From: Caulobacterales bacterium
Lineage (GTDB): Bacteria; Pseudomonadota; Alphaproteobacteria; Caulobacterales; Caulobacteraceae
DNA: 64,000 nt
Direction of reading: 5' to 3'
Assembly: GCA_017302105.1 (NCBI GenBank)
Contig: JAFLCS010000003.1
Span: 186,001-250,000 of the forward strand
The notes below the pieces were generated by a model, which saw nothing but the letters and a program-made list of their open reading frames with translations, did not search any database and had not been told where the DNA came from. A program made the translations under genes and the position numbers. Shown in pieces: positions 38,074-47,675 of this stretch. Position 1 is the stretch's first letter, and each line of letters begins with the position of its first letter.

Positions 38074-38565
38074 CTAGACGTCGATCTCCAGACCCACCGC
38101 AACGAGGCGATTACCTGAATATCGCGCAAAGGCCTGACCGAAAATCGTCTCGCCGCAGCCGAACCGCGAGCGGACATGAACCTGATTCTCTGCGTCCAGA
38201 ACGCCCGTTGCCCTCAGCTCGGTCTGACGCGTCAGCAGATTGGCCGCAACCGTTCGATCCTGGTCGTCAGCAAAACCCCAAGGGAGGGGTCCCTGTCCGA
38301 CGAACACGAACTTGGAGATCACCTCGCCGTCGTAGAGGGTGTAGGTGACGCCATTGAGGTCACGAAGCACGCAGACGCCGACCGAGACTCCGGCTTCGCA
38401 TTGCTCGGTGACGCTCAGGTCGGATGGAATTTCGGCGAGCTGCGTTCCCAGTCGAATCGCCCCGAAGTTGTCGATTCGGCTAAGCACCAGACAGCTTTGA
38501 GCCATCGCAGGGCTTGCGACGGCGAGGGTGGCCGCAACGGCCAGCCCAGCTAGGGGAGTCTTCAT
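38074..38565 (-). CDS. Exported protein of unknown function
   Basis: 163 residues with a cleavable signal peptide (MKTPLAGLAVAATLAVASPAMAQ). The mature domain has four cysteines (SCLVLSR, TEQCEAG, GVCVLRD, RFGCGET), likely disulfide-bonded in the periplasm, and a beta-rich pattern (VTYTLYDGEVISKFVFVG). I recognise no family. It starts inside the NfeD gene stop (four-base overlap), forming a three-gene minus-strand unit SPFH-nfeD-this gene, which suggests an envelope-related job. Confidence 0.7.
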   Translation of the reverse strand: MKTPLAGLAVAATLAVASPAMAQSCLVLSRIDNFGAIRLGTQLAEIPSDLSVTEQCEAGVSVGVCVLRDLNGVTYTLYDGEVISKFVFVGQGPLPWGFADDQDRTVAANLLTRQTELRATGVLDAENQVHVRSRFGCGETIFGQAFARYSGNRLVAVGLEIDV

Positions 38566-39014
38566 GATGTCACCTTCAATCTTGAGCCATCCACACTCTC
38601 AACTCGGACATTTTCTCCAACTGCCGGCCCGTCGCCGTCGATGACGGCTGACCACTCGGAGCCCGAAACGAAGACGCGTCCGCGACCCTCGACAAACGCC
38701 TGGGTGACCTCTGCGGTTTCACCAACGAGGCGGGCGGCGCGGTCGTTGATGTCCGGGTCTGTGGGATTGATGCGCTTTATCAGCCGACGGGAGGCGAGGG
38801 TGGTGGCCAGGGTAAGCCCTGCGAACAGGGCCAGCTCGACCGGCAGGCCGAGCCCGGAAGCGAGAAGGGTGACAACAGCGACGACGCCTGCGGAAACCGC
38901 CGGCCATAGCAACCATTCCGTGCCCGAGGCGGCTTCGATGGCCAGGAACAGGCAACCGATTGCCAGCCAGAGCCAGAAGGGTTGAGCCTCATACAGGGCA
39001 ACGACAGCGTCCAT
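38562..39014 (-). CDS. NfeD-like membrane protein
   Basis: 150 residues. Two to three hydrophobic helices (about 12-32 and 36-75) followed by a C-terminal OB-fold (GETAEVTQAFVEGRGRVFVSGSEWSAVIDG), the layout of short NfeD (YbbK-type) proteins, which partner SPFH/stomatin-like proteins in membrane microdomains. The SPFH gene lies directly upstream, three bases away. It overlaps the downstream exported-protein gene. Confidence 0.9.
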   Translation of the reverse strand: MDAVVALYEAQPFWLWLAIGCLFLAIEAASGTEWLLWPAVSAGVVAVVTLLASGLGLPVELALFAGLTLATTLASRRLIKRINPTDPDINDRAARLVGETAEVTQAFVEGRGRVFVSGSEWSAVIDGDGPAVGENVRVESVDGSRLKVTS

Positions 39015-39017
39015 GTC

Positions 39018-39989
39018 CTACTCCGAACGAGGGGTTGAACTGCGCCGCGCGGGCGGTGTCGGCGGTGCGGGTCGGCCCGACTGTTGGTCACGCGCCATAG
39101 CAACCAGTTCTCCGACCCCGGCGATCGAGCCGACGAGAGCTCCCATCTCGGCCGGCACGATCACGGTCTTCTGCTGAGGGCTGGCGGCCAGCTCAGCGAA
39201 GGCGTCAACGTATTTCTGGGCCACGAAGTAGTTGATCGCATTGACGTCGCCTCGCGCGATGGCCTCTGACACCATGGCGGTCGCCTTGGCCTCGGCCTCG
39301 GCCTCGCGTTCGCGGGCCTCGGCGTCGCGGAAGGCGGCCTCGCGCCGGCCTTCAGCTTCGAGAATGGCGGCCTGTTTGGCCCCTTCTGCACGCGCAATGG
39401 CGGCCTGCTTTTCACCATCAGCTTCGGTGATGACGGCGCGGCGCTCGCGCTCGGCCTTCATCTGACGGGCCATGGCGTTGGTGATGTCCGTCGGTGGTGT
39501 CAGATCCTTGATCTCGATCCGGTTGGCCTTGACGCCCCACGGCTCCGTTGCCGCGTCGATGACGGTCAGGAGTCGGCTGTTGATCGAGTCGCGCTGGCTC
39601 AGAACTTCGTCCAGCTCCATCGAGCCGACCACGGTACGGAGGTTTGTCATGCAAAGCTGGGCGATGGCGTACTGCAGGTTGTCCACTCGATAGGCCGCGC
39701 GGGCCGCCTCCATGACCTGAATGAAGACAATGCCATCGACCTTCACCATGGCGTTGTCCTTGGTGATGACCTCCTGGGTCGGAACATCAAGCACCTGTTC
39801 CATCATGTTCATGCGTCGACCGACGCGTTCGACGAAGGGCGTCAGGAGGTGAATCCCAGGTGTCAGGGTCCGTGTGTACTTGCCGAAGCGTTCGACAGTG
39901 AACTCCCGACCCTGCGGTACGATCTTGATGACCGAAAAGGCTACGATCATCGCCAGGATGACGATCGCGGCCACGAAGCCAAGTCCCAT
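39018..39989 (-). CDS. SPFH/Band-7 (QmcA/stomatin-like) membrane protein
   Basis: 323 residues. One N-terminal membrane helix ([20 protein letters not shown]), then the SPFH domain beginning [22 protein letters not shown], and a long Ala/Glu/Arg-rich coiled coil (about 180-260: [27 protein letters not shown]). SPFH proteins oligomerise into membrane cages and scaffold proteases or lipids. Pairing with an NfeD gene matches E. coli qmcA-ybbJ. The C-terminal tail is Pro/Arg-rich. The coiled-coil repeats produce long open frames on the opposite strand, which I discount. Confidence 0.92.
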   Translation of the reverse strand: MGLGFVAAIVILAMIVAFSVIKIVPQGREFTVERFGKYTRTLTPGIHLLTPFVERVGRRMNMMEQVLDVPTQEVITKDNAMVKVDGIVFIQVMEAARAAYRVDNLQYAIAQLCMTNLRTVVGSMELDEVLSQRDSINSRLLTVIDAATEPWGVKANRIEIKDLTPPTDITNAMARQMKAERERRAVITEADGEKQAAIARAEGAKQAAILEAEGRREAAFRDAEAREREAEAEAKATAMVSEAIARGDVNAINYFVAQKYVDAFAELAASPQQKTVIVPAEMGALVGSIAGVGELVAMARDQQSGRPAPPTPPARRSSTPRSE

Positions 39990-40116
39990 AGTCTTTAATC
40001 CTATCTGCGACGGATCGATCCGACCGTGTATTGACGCTAACCCAGGCCCTGCGATTGCGCTACAGAAACCGGACGCTGGGCGTCGGAACCGGCACGGACC
40101 CGGGGAGGGCTGACGA

Positions 40117-40836
40117 TTGCAATTGCCGTCCTGGCGTCGCGTATGGCCGCTGTTGTTCGTGTTGGCTCTGGCGGGGATGGTCGTTGCCTCCGGGGCCTAC
40201 CGCTACCTTTCGTTTGAGGCCATCGAGATGGTCGGCCAGGGCCTCCAGCGGTTCGTCAGCCGACATTGGTTGCTGAGTCTGCTGGGGCTGATGTCGATCT
40301 TTGCCGTGCTTACGGCCAGTGTGACGCCGGGAGTCTTCTTCGTGACCATTCTGGCCGGATTCCTGTTCGGCCCATGGGTCGGGGGGATCGCCACTTCGAT
40401 AGCGGCCACCGCCGGTGCCCTGGTTGTCTATTGGGTTGGCAGTTCGGTCGCGCAGGACTGGTTTCAACGTCGTATCGAGGCACAGCAGGGGCTGGTGGGT
40501 CGGATTTGCTCCCGTATCGATCAGGACACCTTTGCGTATGTGTTGGCCGCGCGTCTGGTCGTCAGCGTGCCATTTCACCTCATCAACATCGCGGCCGGGG
40601 TCATGCGCGTACGGCTGGTCCCCTATGCGTCGGCGACGTTCCTGGGAATCCTGCCGGCGCATCTGATCTATTGCTGGATCGGCTCCAGGCTCGATGAGAT
40701 CGACGGGCATGAAGGTGTGCGGGCGATCATGGGCCAGTTCGCCCTGCCGCTCGCGGGCGTCGCATTCCTGTCTGTCGGGCTGCCGGCCCTCTTGCGAGCC
40801 TTCCAGCGGCTGCGGGCTGCGAAGTCCGGCGGCTAG
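40117..40836 (+). CDS. TVP38/TMEM64 (VTT domain) membrane protein
   Basis: 239 residues, starting with TTG 40117; GGGGAGGG lies about ten bases upstream and a second TTG two codons later is possible. Five to six hydrophobic helices; the VTT core is recognisable in [40 protein letters not shown] and [22 protein letters not shown], with the conserved Arg and a Gly/Pro-rich re-entrant segment. VTT/DedA relatives act as lipid scramblases or flippases; the role here is unknown. nhaA follows 37 bases downstream. Confidence 0.86.
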   Translation: MQLPSWRRVWPLLFVLALAGMVVASGAYRYLSFEAIEMVGQGLQRFVSRHWLLSLLGLMSIFAVLTASVTPGVFFVTILAGFLFGPWVGGIATSIAATAGALVVYWVGSSVAQDWFQRRIEAQQGLVGRICSRIDQDTFAYVLAARLVVSVPFHLINIAAGVMRVRLVPYASATFLGILPAHLIYCWIGSRLDEIDGHEGVRAIMGQFALPLAGVAFLSVGLPALLRAFQRLRAAKSGG

Positions 40837-40873
40837 CTTTGCCTTTCGTCGGAGGAATCGCTAACCAACGCGC

Positions 40874-42094
40874 ATGATTTCGAAGTCTATCTCTCCGCGT
40901 CGCTGGACCCTTAACTTCCTGAAAACGGAGGCGGCATCAGGGGCCATTCTGGGTCTGGCCGCGTTGGCGGCTCTGGTTGTGGCCAACTCACCCTGGGCGG
41001 AAACCTACTTCTACGTGCTGAAGGGGGAACAACTCCTTCAATTGGGTCCCCTGCGGCTGGAGATGTCCGTCTCGGAGTGGATCAAGGAAGGGCTGATGGC
41101 CCTGTTCTTCCTTGTTGTGGGCCTTGAAATTAAATATGAAATTCTACGTGGCGAGCTCAGTGATCCCAAAAAACTGGTGACGCCGGTCATGGCGGCGCTG
41201 GGCGGCATGATAGCCCCAGGCATCGCCTATTTGGTGGTGGCGACCTGGTTATCGGGCCCCATCCAGGGCTGGCCGATTCCCCTGGCAACAGACATTGCGT
41301 TTGCTCTGGCCGTGTTTGCTCTTGTCGGGAAGGGCCTGCCGTCCTCCTTGCGCGTCTTCCTGCTGACATTGGCGATCGTAGATGATCTGGGCGCAATCGC
41401 TCTGATCGCGGTGCTGTTCTCTGAGGGCGTAGCCTGGATGCCCATCGCCTTGGCGGTCGCCCTGCTGGTGGTCGGAGCGGCATGGTCAAGGCAGCGGGCA
41501 ATCCCGTCACCCTTCTGGGTTATCGGATTCGGTCTGGTGTGGTGGCTGTCGGTTGCCGGAGGGCTGTCGACGTCTCTGATCGCCGTCGCGTTTGCGGTGA
41601 TCGTCCCGATCACTCCGCGCGAGCCTGAAAGCCTCAGCCCGCTACGCGAGGCGATGCACGACCTCCATCCCTACGTCGCCTATTGCATCCTTCCCATCTT
41701 TGCCTTTGCCAAGGCCGGCGTTTCGTTCGCGGGGGTAACCACCGAACAGGCATTGGCTCCGCTGGTTCTCGGAATTGCGGCCGGTCTATTCGTGGGCAAA
41801 CAGCTGGGCGTGTTCGGTTTCGCCTGGCTGGCCACGCGCCTTGGCTGGGGGGCTCGCCCCAGCAACGCCTCCTGGGCCCAGGTTTACGGGGTGGCCCTCC
41901 TGTGCGGCGTCGGCTTTACCATGAGCTTGTTCATCGGAGCCCTGGCGTTTCCCGGCGCGATCGATTCCCCTGAACAGATCGAGGTCAAGATGGGCGTCCT
42001 GGCGGGTTCGATCCTGTCCGCCATCGTCGGGGCGATTGTACTTGCCCTGGCCAAGCGACCGGAAGTCGTCGAGCAAGACGACGAGGAGATCTAA
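40874..42094 (+). CDS. nhaA: Na+/H+ antiporter NhaA
   Basis: 406 residues, about twelve transmembrane helices. The ion-binding Asp pair is D170-D171 in LTLAIVDDLGAIALIAV (E. coli D163/D164), and PLATDIAFALAV is the discontinuous helix IV motif with the conserved Thr-Asp. GLEIKYEILRGEL is also typical. It exports sodium in exchange for protons, supporting pH and salt homeostasis. An in-frame stop lies four codons before the ATG, so this start is fixed as the earliest ATG, although GGAGG is 18 bases away, further than usual. A hairpin and T-run follow the stop. Confidence 0.95.
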   Translation: MISKSISPRRWTLNFLKTEAASGAILGLAALAALVVANSPWAETYFYVLKGEQLLQLGPLRLEMSVSEWIKEGLMALFFLVVGLEIKYEILRGELSDPKKLVTPVMAALGGMIAPGIAYLVVATWLSGPIQGWPIPLATDIAFALAVFALVGKGLPSSLRVFLLTLAIVDDLGAIALIAVLFSEGVAWMPIALAVALLVVGAAWSRQRAIPSPFWVIGFGLVWWLSVAGGLSTSLIAVAFAVIVPITPREPESLSPLREAMHDLHPYVAYCILPIFAFAKAGVSFAGVTTEQALAPLVLGIAAGLFVGKQLGVFGFAWLATRLGWGARPSNASWAQVYGVALLCGVGFTMSLFIGALAFPGAIDSPEQIEVKMGVLAGSILSAIVGAIVLALAKRPEVVEQDDEEI

Positions 42095-42113
42095 CTCGAC
42101 AGACAGTGTTCGA

Positions 42114-42136
42114 ACCTTGACCCAAGGTCATTTTTT
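42114..42136 (+). terminator. Intrinsic terminator of nhaA
   Basis: ACCTTG-ACC-CAAGGT (42114-42128) is a six-pair hairpin followed by CATTTTTT and, further on, a second T6 run, 20 bases after the nhaA stop. Confidence 0.65.
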
Positions 42137-42321
42137 CCTGTCGTTTTTTCGTCACAGACTGTCGCCTGACTGATGTCAAACCCCTGACAGGCCTTGTGAT
42201 TGACGATGTCTTGATCTACCCCAAACTTCGACAGAATCCGTGATCGACAGCGGATCGTTCGTCAGGTTGGAAACACGGTGCGCGTCCGTATGTCGGGCGC
42301 GACCGGAAATCGGGGTAGGAT

Positions 42322-44904
42322 ATGCGCCTTAATCAATTTCTGCGTCTCACGGCCTCGGCCGCGGTCATTCTCGGGACGGGGGCGGGTGTCGCCTACGCCC
42401 AGGACGCCGGCGACGAACCCTCGCGCGTCGACGACATTATCGTCACGGCTCAGAAGCGGGAGCAGAGCCTCCAGGACGTGCCGATCGTGGTCACGACCCT
42501 GTCGGAGGAACTGCTCGAAGACGCGGGCGTCCGCGACATCAAGGACCTGCAGATCCTGACCCCGGGCCTGACCGTTACCTCGACCACAAATGAGTCGATC
42601 ACGACCGCCCGTATCCGCGGCGTCGGCACCGTGGGTGATAACCCCGGACTGGAAAGCTCGGTCGGTGTGGTGATCGACGGCATCTACCGTCCGCGTAACG
42701 GCGTCGGCTTTGGTGATCTGGGCGAGCTGCAGCGCATCGAGGTCCTGAAAGGGCCGCAAGGCACTCTGTTCGGCCGCAACACCTCGGCCGGCGTTATCAA
42801 CATCATCACTGAGCGCCCGTCGTTCACGCCCGGCTTTGAAGCCGAGGTGACTGGCGGCAACTTCGGTGCCTGGGGCGTGGCCGGATCGGTCACCGGCGGC
42901 ATCACCGACACCCTTGCGGGTCGCCTGTATGTTGCGGCGCGCCAGCGCGACGGCTTCTACGACGTCAATACCGGGGTCGGGCCGCGCACGACGCTGGATG
43001 ACCAGAATCAGGATTTCTGGACGGTCCGCGGTCAGCTGCTGCTGCTCCCGTCGGATACGGTCTCGATCCGTGCGATCGCCGACTACAGCCGTCGCGAGGA
43101 ATACTGCTGTACTGCGGTCCAGATCCGGTCCGGCCCGACGGCGATGCTGGTCAACGGCCTGTCGGGCGGCAACGGCGTGCGTCCGGCCGTGACGGGCGGC
43201 TCGTTCGGTCCGGCACCGGGCTACCAGTACCTGCCGTTCTCGCGTACGGGCTTCACGAACCGCGACACGGGCCAGGAAATCGAGGACATGGGTCTGTCGG
43301 TCGAGGCCAATATCGATCTCGAGGCTTTCGGCGGCTCGACCCTGACGTCGATCACCGGCGCTCGGTCGTGGTCCGCCGTCAACGGCATGGACATCGACTT
43401 CTCGGGGATGGACCTGCTTTATCGCAATCAGGACGGCGACTACGGCTTCGGTCTGGACACTCTGAGCCAGGAGTTCCGTCTGGCCGGTGCGACGGACCGT
43501 CTCGACTGGCTCGTGGGGGCCTATTTCTCAGCGGAAGACCTGTCGCGTCAGGACAGCTATTTGTTCGGCTCGGCATATAACAACTACCTGTCGTTGCTGC
43601 TGACCGCGACGGCACCGGGCGGACCTTACCCTGGCCGCATTCCGTGCTTTACGGGGGCAGCGGGCTTCAATGCCCTGTGCACCGTGACCGGCTTGGGCGG
43701 GACTGGGGCTCCGTTCTCGACTGGTCAAGGCGTTCGCGACAACTATTCGGTGGAAAGCGATACCTTCGCCTTGTTCACCCACAACACCGTCCATCTCACG
43801 GACGCGCTGAACCTTACCGTCGGTCTGCGCTGGACTCGTGACAGCAAGGACCTGTCGGGTCTCCAGGACAACCTGGGTACCAACGGGGCTGCTTGCGGCG
43901 GCGCTCTGGCCAACCAGTCTAATGCGAACCCGCTGCTCCGCACGCCGATTGCGGCGGTCGGTGCAATCTGCCTGCCGTGGGCGAACCCGTTGTTTGACAA
44001 CCGCGTCCTGCGCGAGTCGTTCAGCGATGATGCCTTCTCCGGGACGCTCAATCTGTCGTACAACGTCAACGACGACCTGATGATCTACGGCAGCTATTCG
44101 CGCGGCTACAAGGGTGCGGGCTACAACCTGGATCGCGTCCAGACGGGTGTCACGCCTGATGCTTCGCTGATGTTCCCGGCCGAGACCGTCGACAGCTACG
44201 AGCTGGGTCTAAAGTCGACGCTGCTCGACGGATCGATGCTGTTCAACGCCACGGCCTTCCATCAGACCTTCTCGGACTTCCAGCTGAACACCTTCCTGGG
44301 CACGGCCTTCGTGGTCGAATCTGTTCCGGAAGTGACGTCGGTCGGTGTCGACCTGGACATGATCTGGTTCACGCCGGTCGACGGCCTGAACTTCCAGGGT
44401 GGCCTGACCTACGCCCAGACCGAATACTCGGACTTCACGGCAGCGGATCTTTCCAACCCCGCGCGGTTCGGGCCTCTGTCGCTCTTGCCGGGCAATACGA
44501 TGTCGTTCGCTCCGGAATGGTCGGCGACCGGATCGGTGTCCTACGAACGTGAGATCGGAACGGGGCTGATGGCCGGGTTCAACCTGTCGGCCAAATACAC
44601 CTCTGAGTTCAACACCAAGTCGGACCTGCTGCCGGCGGGTGTTCAGCAAGCCATGACGCTGCTCAACGGCCGCGTCAGCCTCGGCTCGTCTGATGATCGC
44701 TGGACGCTGGAACTTTGGGGTCAGAACCTGACCGACGAAGAGTACTACCAGGTGGTGTTCAACGCCCCGCTGCAGGGCACCGCCTTCCAGTCGACGGTTC
44801 AGCCGAACGGCACCTACTACAACCCCGCTCTGGATACCCAGACCTACAATGCCTTCCTTGGCCAGCCGCGTACGTGGGGTGTCACCCTGCGGATCAGCTA
44901 CTAG
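42322..44904 (+). CDS. TonB-dependent outer-membrane receptor
   Basis: 860 residues. A signal peptide (MRLNQFLRLTASAAVILGTGAGVAYAQ) is followed by a TonB-box-like stretch (RVDDIIVTAQKREQSLQDVP), the plug domain (about 50-165, with LKGPQGTLFGRNTSAGVINI) and a 22-strand beta-barrel ending in WGVTLRISY, with the terminal aromatic residue expected for Bam recognition. It should import a large or scarce substrate using TonB energy. The sequence type resembles the many Caulobacterales/Sphingomonadales receptors whose ligands are sugars, nutrients or siderophores; ligand unknown. No dedicated inner-membrane transporter or regulator adjoins it. The 227-base upstream region shows no riboswitch I can recognise. 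Confidence 0.93.
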   Translation: MRLNQFLRLTASAAVILGTGAGVAYAQDAGDEPSRVDDIIVTAQKREQSLQDVPIVVTTLSEELLEDAGVRDIKDLQILTPGLTVTSTTNESITTARIRGVGTVGDNPGLESSVGVVIDGIYRPRNGVGFGDLGELQRIEVLKGPQGTLFGRNTSAGVINIITERPSFTPGFEAEVTGGNFGAWGVAGSVTGGITDTLAGRLYVAARQRDGFYDVNTGVGPRTTLDDQNQDFWTVRGQLLLLPSDTVSIRAIADYSRREEYCCTAVQIRSGPTAMLVNGLSGGNGVRPAVTGGSFGPAPGYQYLPFSRTGFTNRDTGQEIEDMGLSVEANIDLEAFGGSTLTSITGARSWSAVNGMDIDFSGMDLLYRNQDGDYGFGLDTLSQEFRLAGATDRLDWLVGAYFSAEDLSRQDSYLFGSAYNNYLSLLLTATAPGGPYPGRIPCFTGAAGFNALCTVTGLGGTGAPFSTGQGVRDNYSVESDTFALFTHNTVHLTDALNLTVGLRWTRDSKDLSGLQDNLGTNGAACGGALANQSNANPLLRTPIAAVGAICLPWANPLFDNRVLRESFSDDAFSGTLNLSYNVNDDLMIYGSYSRGYKGAGYNLDRVQTGVTPDASLMFPAETVDSYELGLKSTLLDGSMLFNATAFHQTFSDFQLNTFLGTAFVVESVPEVTSVGVDLDMIWFTPVDGLNFQGGLTYAQTEYSDFTAADLSNPARFGPLSLLPGNTMSFAPEWSATGSVSYEREIGTGLMAGFNLSAKYTSEFNTKSDLLPAGVQQAMTLLNGRVSLGSSDDRWTLELWGQNLTDEEYYQVVFNAPLQGTAFQSTVQPNGTYYNPALDTQTYNAFLGQPRTWGVTLRISY

Positions 44905-44962
44905 GAAGAACCGACAAGGGGCGTCCGTCGGCTCGGTCGACGGACAGCTTCTGGGGCGAGAG

Positions 44963-44999
44963 ACCGGTCAGGCCGAAGGCCTGGCCGGTTTTCTTTTTC
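44963..44999 (+). terminator. Intrinsic terminator of the TonB receptor gene
   Basis: ACCGGTCAGGCC (44963-44974) pairs with GGCCTGGCCGGT (44978-44989) with one G-U pair and a GAA loop, followed by TTTCTTTTTC. Confidence 0.9.
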
Positions 45000-45023
45000 T
45001 GGCGACCGGCTTCCTCGCCGATC

Positions 45024-46820
45024 TCAGAGCTTGGCCTGACCTTGCATGATATCGGCGAAGCGATCCGGCTTCATCCGGACATAGGTCGCCTTGTCCCGGA
45101 CGTAGATCGTATCGGTGGTCTTGCTCGGGTCGAAGCCGTCGGCGACCAGGTCGACCTTGCGATATTTGAACGTACCGGTCGTATCCATCGTCTTTCGAAG
45201 ACGAAGGAAGACCGGGCGCGCATAGGGCGGTAGCTCAGCGTCGACATAGGCTGCGAAGGCCTTGGCGTTGAACCGACCTTCGGCGACCAGACAGGCCATG
45301 CCCGCCTTGCCCTCGGCACCGGGCACCGACACGCCATAGACGATGGTCTCGGACACTTTCGGGGCTTCACCGAGCCGCAGCTCGACTTCGGTCGTGGACA
45401 CGTTCTCGCCTTTCCAGCGGAAGGTGTCTCCAATGCGATCAACGAAGTAGAAGTAGCCTTCGTGGTCGCGGCGCATGAGATCACCGGTGCGGAACCAGCG
45501 GTCGCCGCGAACGAAGACGTCCTCAATGATCTTTTTTTGGGAAGCAGCCTTGTCGGCATAGCCGACGAACTCGTGACGGGCCTCAGTCCCGATCATCCCG
45601 ACCGCTTCGCCGATTTCTCCTGGCGCGGTTTCCTGCAAGAGGCCGTTGGGTCCGCGAATGGGCTGTTCGGTCTCGGGATCAAAGCGGACCAGCCGCAGAT
45701 TCATGCGATGACGCAGGAAGCTCGGAATCCGGCCGATCGCTCCGGCCTTTCCATCGAAGTTGAAGACCGAGGCGTTGCCCTCCGTAGAGCCGTAGAACTC
45801 CAGAATCCTGGGGATCGCGAAGCGCGTCTGGAATTCGTCCCAGACGTCGCCGCGCAGGCCGTTGCCGAAGGCGAGCTGGAGCTTGTGTGCCCGCTCGAGC
45901 GGATTCTCCGGCTGGTTCACCAGATAGCGGCAGAGCTCACCGATATAGACGAAGCGAGTCGCCTCGGTGGCGACGACGTCAGGCCAGAAATGCGTAGCCG
46001 AGAAGCGTTTGCGTACAATCAGTGCGGCCCCGTTCAGCAGGGCCGCGCCGACGGCGCACAGGCCCCCGGTCGAATGGTAGAGCGGCAGAACGCAATAGAC
46101 GCGATCCGCGGGTTTCGTTTCGGTCACCGCCGCGAACGCTCTCATGTAGAGGCGCGCCCGGCTGTTCGATATCACCGCAGCCTTCGGCAGGCCCGTGGTC
46201 CCCGAGGTGTAGATGTAAAGGGCCGTCGATCGGTTCGTGAGCCCCTCGCGTACCGACCGGTCAGGACGGACCGCCGAGGCACCCTTGATCGCGGCGTCGA
46301 GGCCGCGTCGGTTGCTGGCTTCGTCCTCCTCCTCCAAACCAAGCACCCAGACCATTAAGGCATGGTCCAGGCCGCGGGCTGCCTCTTCGGCGGCGTGCCA
46401 GGTTTCGAGATCCGCAACGAGGTGATGGGCCTTGGAGATTCGAATGCTGTGGGAGAGGGCGGCCCCGGTCAGCTGATTGTTGATGAGCGCCGCCGCGACA
46501 CCGACCTTTGCGAAGCCGAGCCAGGCCGCGAGGAACTCGATCCTGTTGGGCAGCACCAGAGCCACGGTATCGCCGCGCCGCAGGTTGCGCCCTATGGCCC
46601 AATGGCCGAAGCGATTGGCGAGCATATCGAGCTCGCGATAGGTGACGCTGCGTGATTCATCGACGACGGCGATGCGGTCCGGCCACTGATCCACTGCCGC
46701 CTCGAAGTCGTCGCAGATGAGGTCTTTCGACTCAGGTTTGATGGGCTGGATGCGTCGGCTCAGGCGGCTAGCGGCCTGTAAAAAGCGGAAGTCGCGCTTG
46801 AGACGCGAGAAAAAGCCCAT
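45024..46820 (-). CDS. Long-chain acyl-CoA synthetase (FATP/VLACS-like)
   Basis: 598-residue ANL-superfamily adenylating enzyme. AMP-binding motif ALYIYTSGTTGLPKAAV, the FYGSTEGNASVFNF A5 motif, and DRWFRTGDLMRRDHEGYFYFVDRIGDTFRWKGENVSTTEVE (A7-A8) identify a long-chain acyl-CoA synthetase of the fatty-acid transport protein type; the final catalytic Lys lies near GTFKYRKVDL. It activates fatty acids with ATP and CoA at the inner membrane. Convergent with the TonB receptor gene. Substrate chain length cannot be read from sequence. An N-terminal basic hydrophobic segment may aid membrane association. Confidence 0.9.
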   Translation of the reverse strand: MGFFSRLKRDFRFLQAASRLSRRIQPIKPESKDLICDDFEAAVDQWPDRIAVVDESRSVTYRELDMLANRFGHWAIGRNLRRGDTVALVLPNRIEFLAAWLGFAKVGVAAALINNQLTGAALSHSIRISKAHHLVADLETWHAAEEAARGLDHALMVWVLGLEEEDEASNRRGLDAAIKGASAVRPDRSVREGLTNRSTALYIYTSGTTGLPKAAVISNSRARLYMRAFAAVTETKPADRVYCVLPLYHSTGGLCAVGAALLNGAALIVRKRFSATHFWPDVVATEATRFVYIGELCRYLVNQPENPLERAHKLQLAFGNGLRGDVWDEFQTRFAIPRILEFYGSTEGNASVFNFDGKAGAIGRIPSFLRHRMNLRLVRFDPETEQPIRGPNGLLQETAPGEIGEAVGMIGTEARHEFVGYADKAASQKKIIEDVFVRGDRWFRTGDLMRRDHEGYFYFVDRIGDTFRWKGENVSTTEVELRLGEAPKVSETIVYGVSVPGAEGKAGMACLVAEGRFNAKAFAAYVDAELPPYARPVFLRLRKTMDTTGTFKYRKVDLVADGFDPSKTTDTIYVRDKATYVRMKPDRFADIMQGQAKL

Positions 46821-47107
46821 GGATCATTCACCTGAGGTCGCGGACTCCTTGATGGCGAACGGATCAGGCGGGGTCAACCAAGGCCGGCACCTTGGCACCC
46901 CCGGGCCGTCAGAATTCGACGTCTGGCGTCAGGAAACGTCAGCGGCAACACGCCGTTTGATGAGGCAATGTGCAACTGCGGTTCAGGAATGAGCCATGGG
47001 ATTGTCCTGAAACCTGGCCACCTGGATGGTGTCTCAAGGGGGTGGTTCGAATAGGTCGGACCCGGGGATCGCCGCTCCGAAATCTCGGGGCGGCAGGAGG
47101 ATTTGAA
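46821..47107. other. Intergenic region of 287 bases
   Basis: Holds the divergent control regions of the acyl-CoA synthetase gene and the exported-protein gene at 47108. CCAAGG and CCTTGG (46877-46894) form a short palindrome. I see no coding frame with codon bias or homology, and no clear promoter pair. Confidence 0.4.
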
Positions 47108-47578
47108 ATGAAGATTCTTGTTGCTACCGCTGCGGCTGCTGCGGCGCTTTTGGCCGCCGGTTCGGTGGCTGCCCAGGACTGGCGTTTGCCGGCGAACTAC
47201 GGCGCGGTGACGCTGTATTCCGGCTTCACGCCCGACCCCTTTACGGTCAACGTGGTCGCCGGCGGCTCGATCGATGCGTCCAGCGCCATCAGCAGCAGCT
47301 GCCGCGGCTGGATTTCGAGCGCCCCCGACGTCGAGCTGACCTATCAGGCGGGTGGAAGTCTGCCGCTGATCATCTCGGTGAACTCGAGTTCGGACACGAC
47401 GCTGGTCATCAATGGCCCCGACGCCCGTTGGTATTGCGATGATGATGGTGGCGAAGGCCTGAACCCGTCGCTGCGCTGGGGATCTCCGCCGTCCGGCACC
47501 TACGACATCTGGATCGGTTCGTATGGCGGTCAGGCCGCGTCCGCGACGCTGTCGATTTCGGAACTGTACACCTACTAG
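47108..47578 (+). CDS. Small exported beta-rich protein of unknown function
   Basis: 156 residues from ATG 47108, with GGAGG nine bases upstream. A signal peptide (MKILVATAAAAAALLAAGSVAAQ) is followed by a compact domain: DWRLPANYGAVTLYSGFTPDP, SSSCRGWISSAPDVELTYQ, LVINGPDARWYCDDDGGEG and GTYDIWIGSYG. The two cysteines probably form a disulfide, and the acidic DDDGGEG loop could bind a metal. The fold resembles bacterial pre-peptidase C-terminal (jelly-roll) modules. It has no trypsin triad, so a protease name would be unjustified. Followed by a strong terminator, it forms a single-gene unit. Confidence 0.75.
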   Translation: MKILVATAAAAAALLAAGSVAAQDWRLPANYGAVTLYSGFTPDPFTVNVVAGGSIDASSAISSSCRGWISSAPDVELTYQAGGSLPLIISVNSSSDTTLVINGPDARWYCDDDGGEGLNPSLRWGSPPSGTYDIWIGSYGGQAASATLSISELYTY

Positions 47579-47602
47579 GTTCCTGTCGGGTCTATCCGAG
47601 GC

Positions 47603-47636
47603 GCCCCAGCCGAAAGGCTGGGGCGTTTCGCGTTTT
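47603..47636 (+). terminator. Intrinsic terminator after the exported-protein gene
   Basis: GCCCCAGCC-GAAA-GGCTGGGGC (47603-47624) is a perfect nine-pair stem with a GAAA tetraloop, followed by GTTTCGCGTTTT. Confidence 0.88.
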
Positions 47637-47675
47637 CGTGTCGCGTTACCCATGAGTCGCGGCCATACAGGGATC

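Noticed and set aside
42105-42125. GTTCGAACC resembling a tRNA T-loop
   Set aside because: No acceptor or anticodon stems around it; it is part of the nhaA terminator region.
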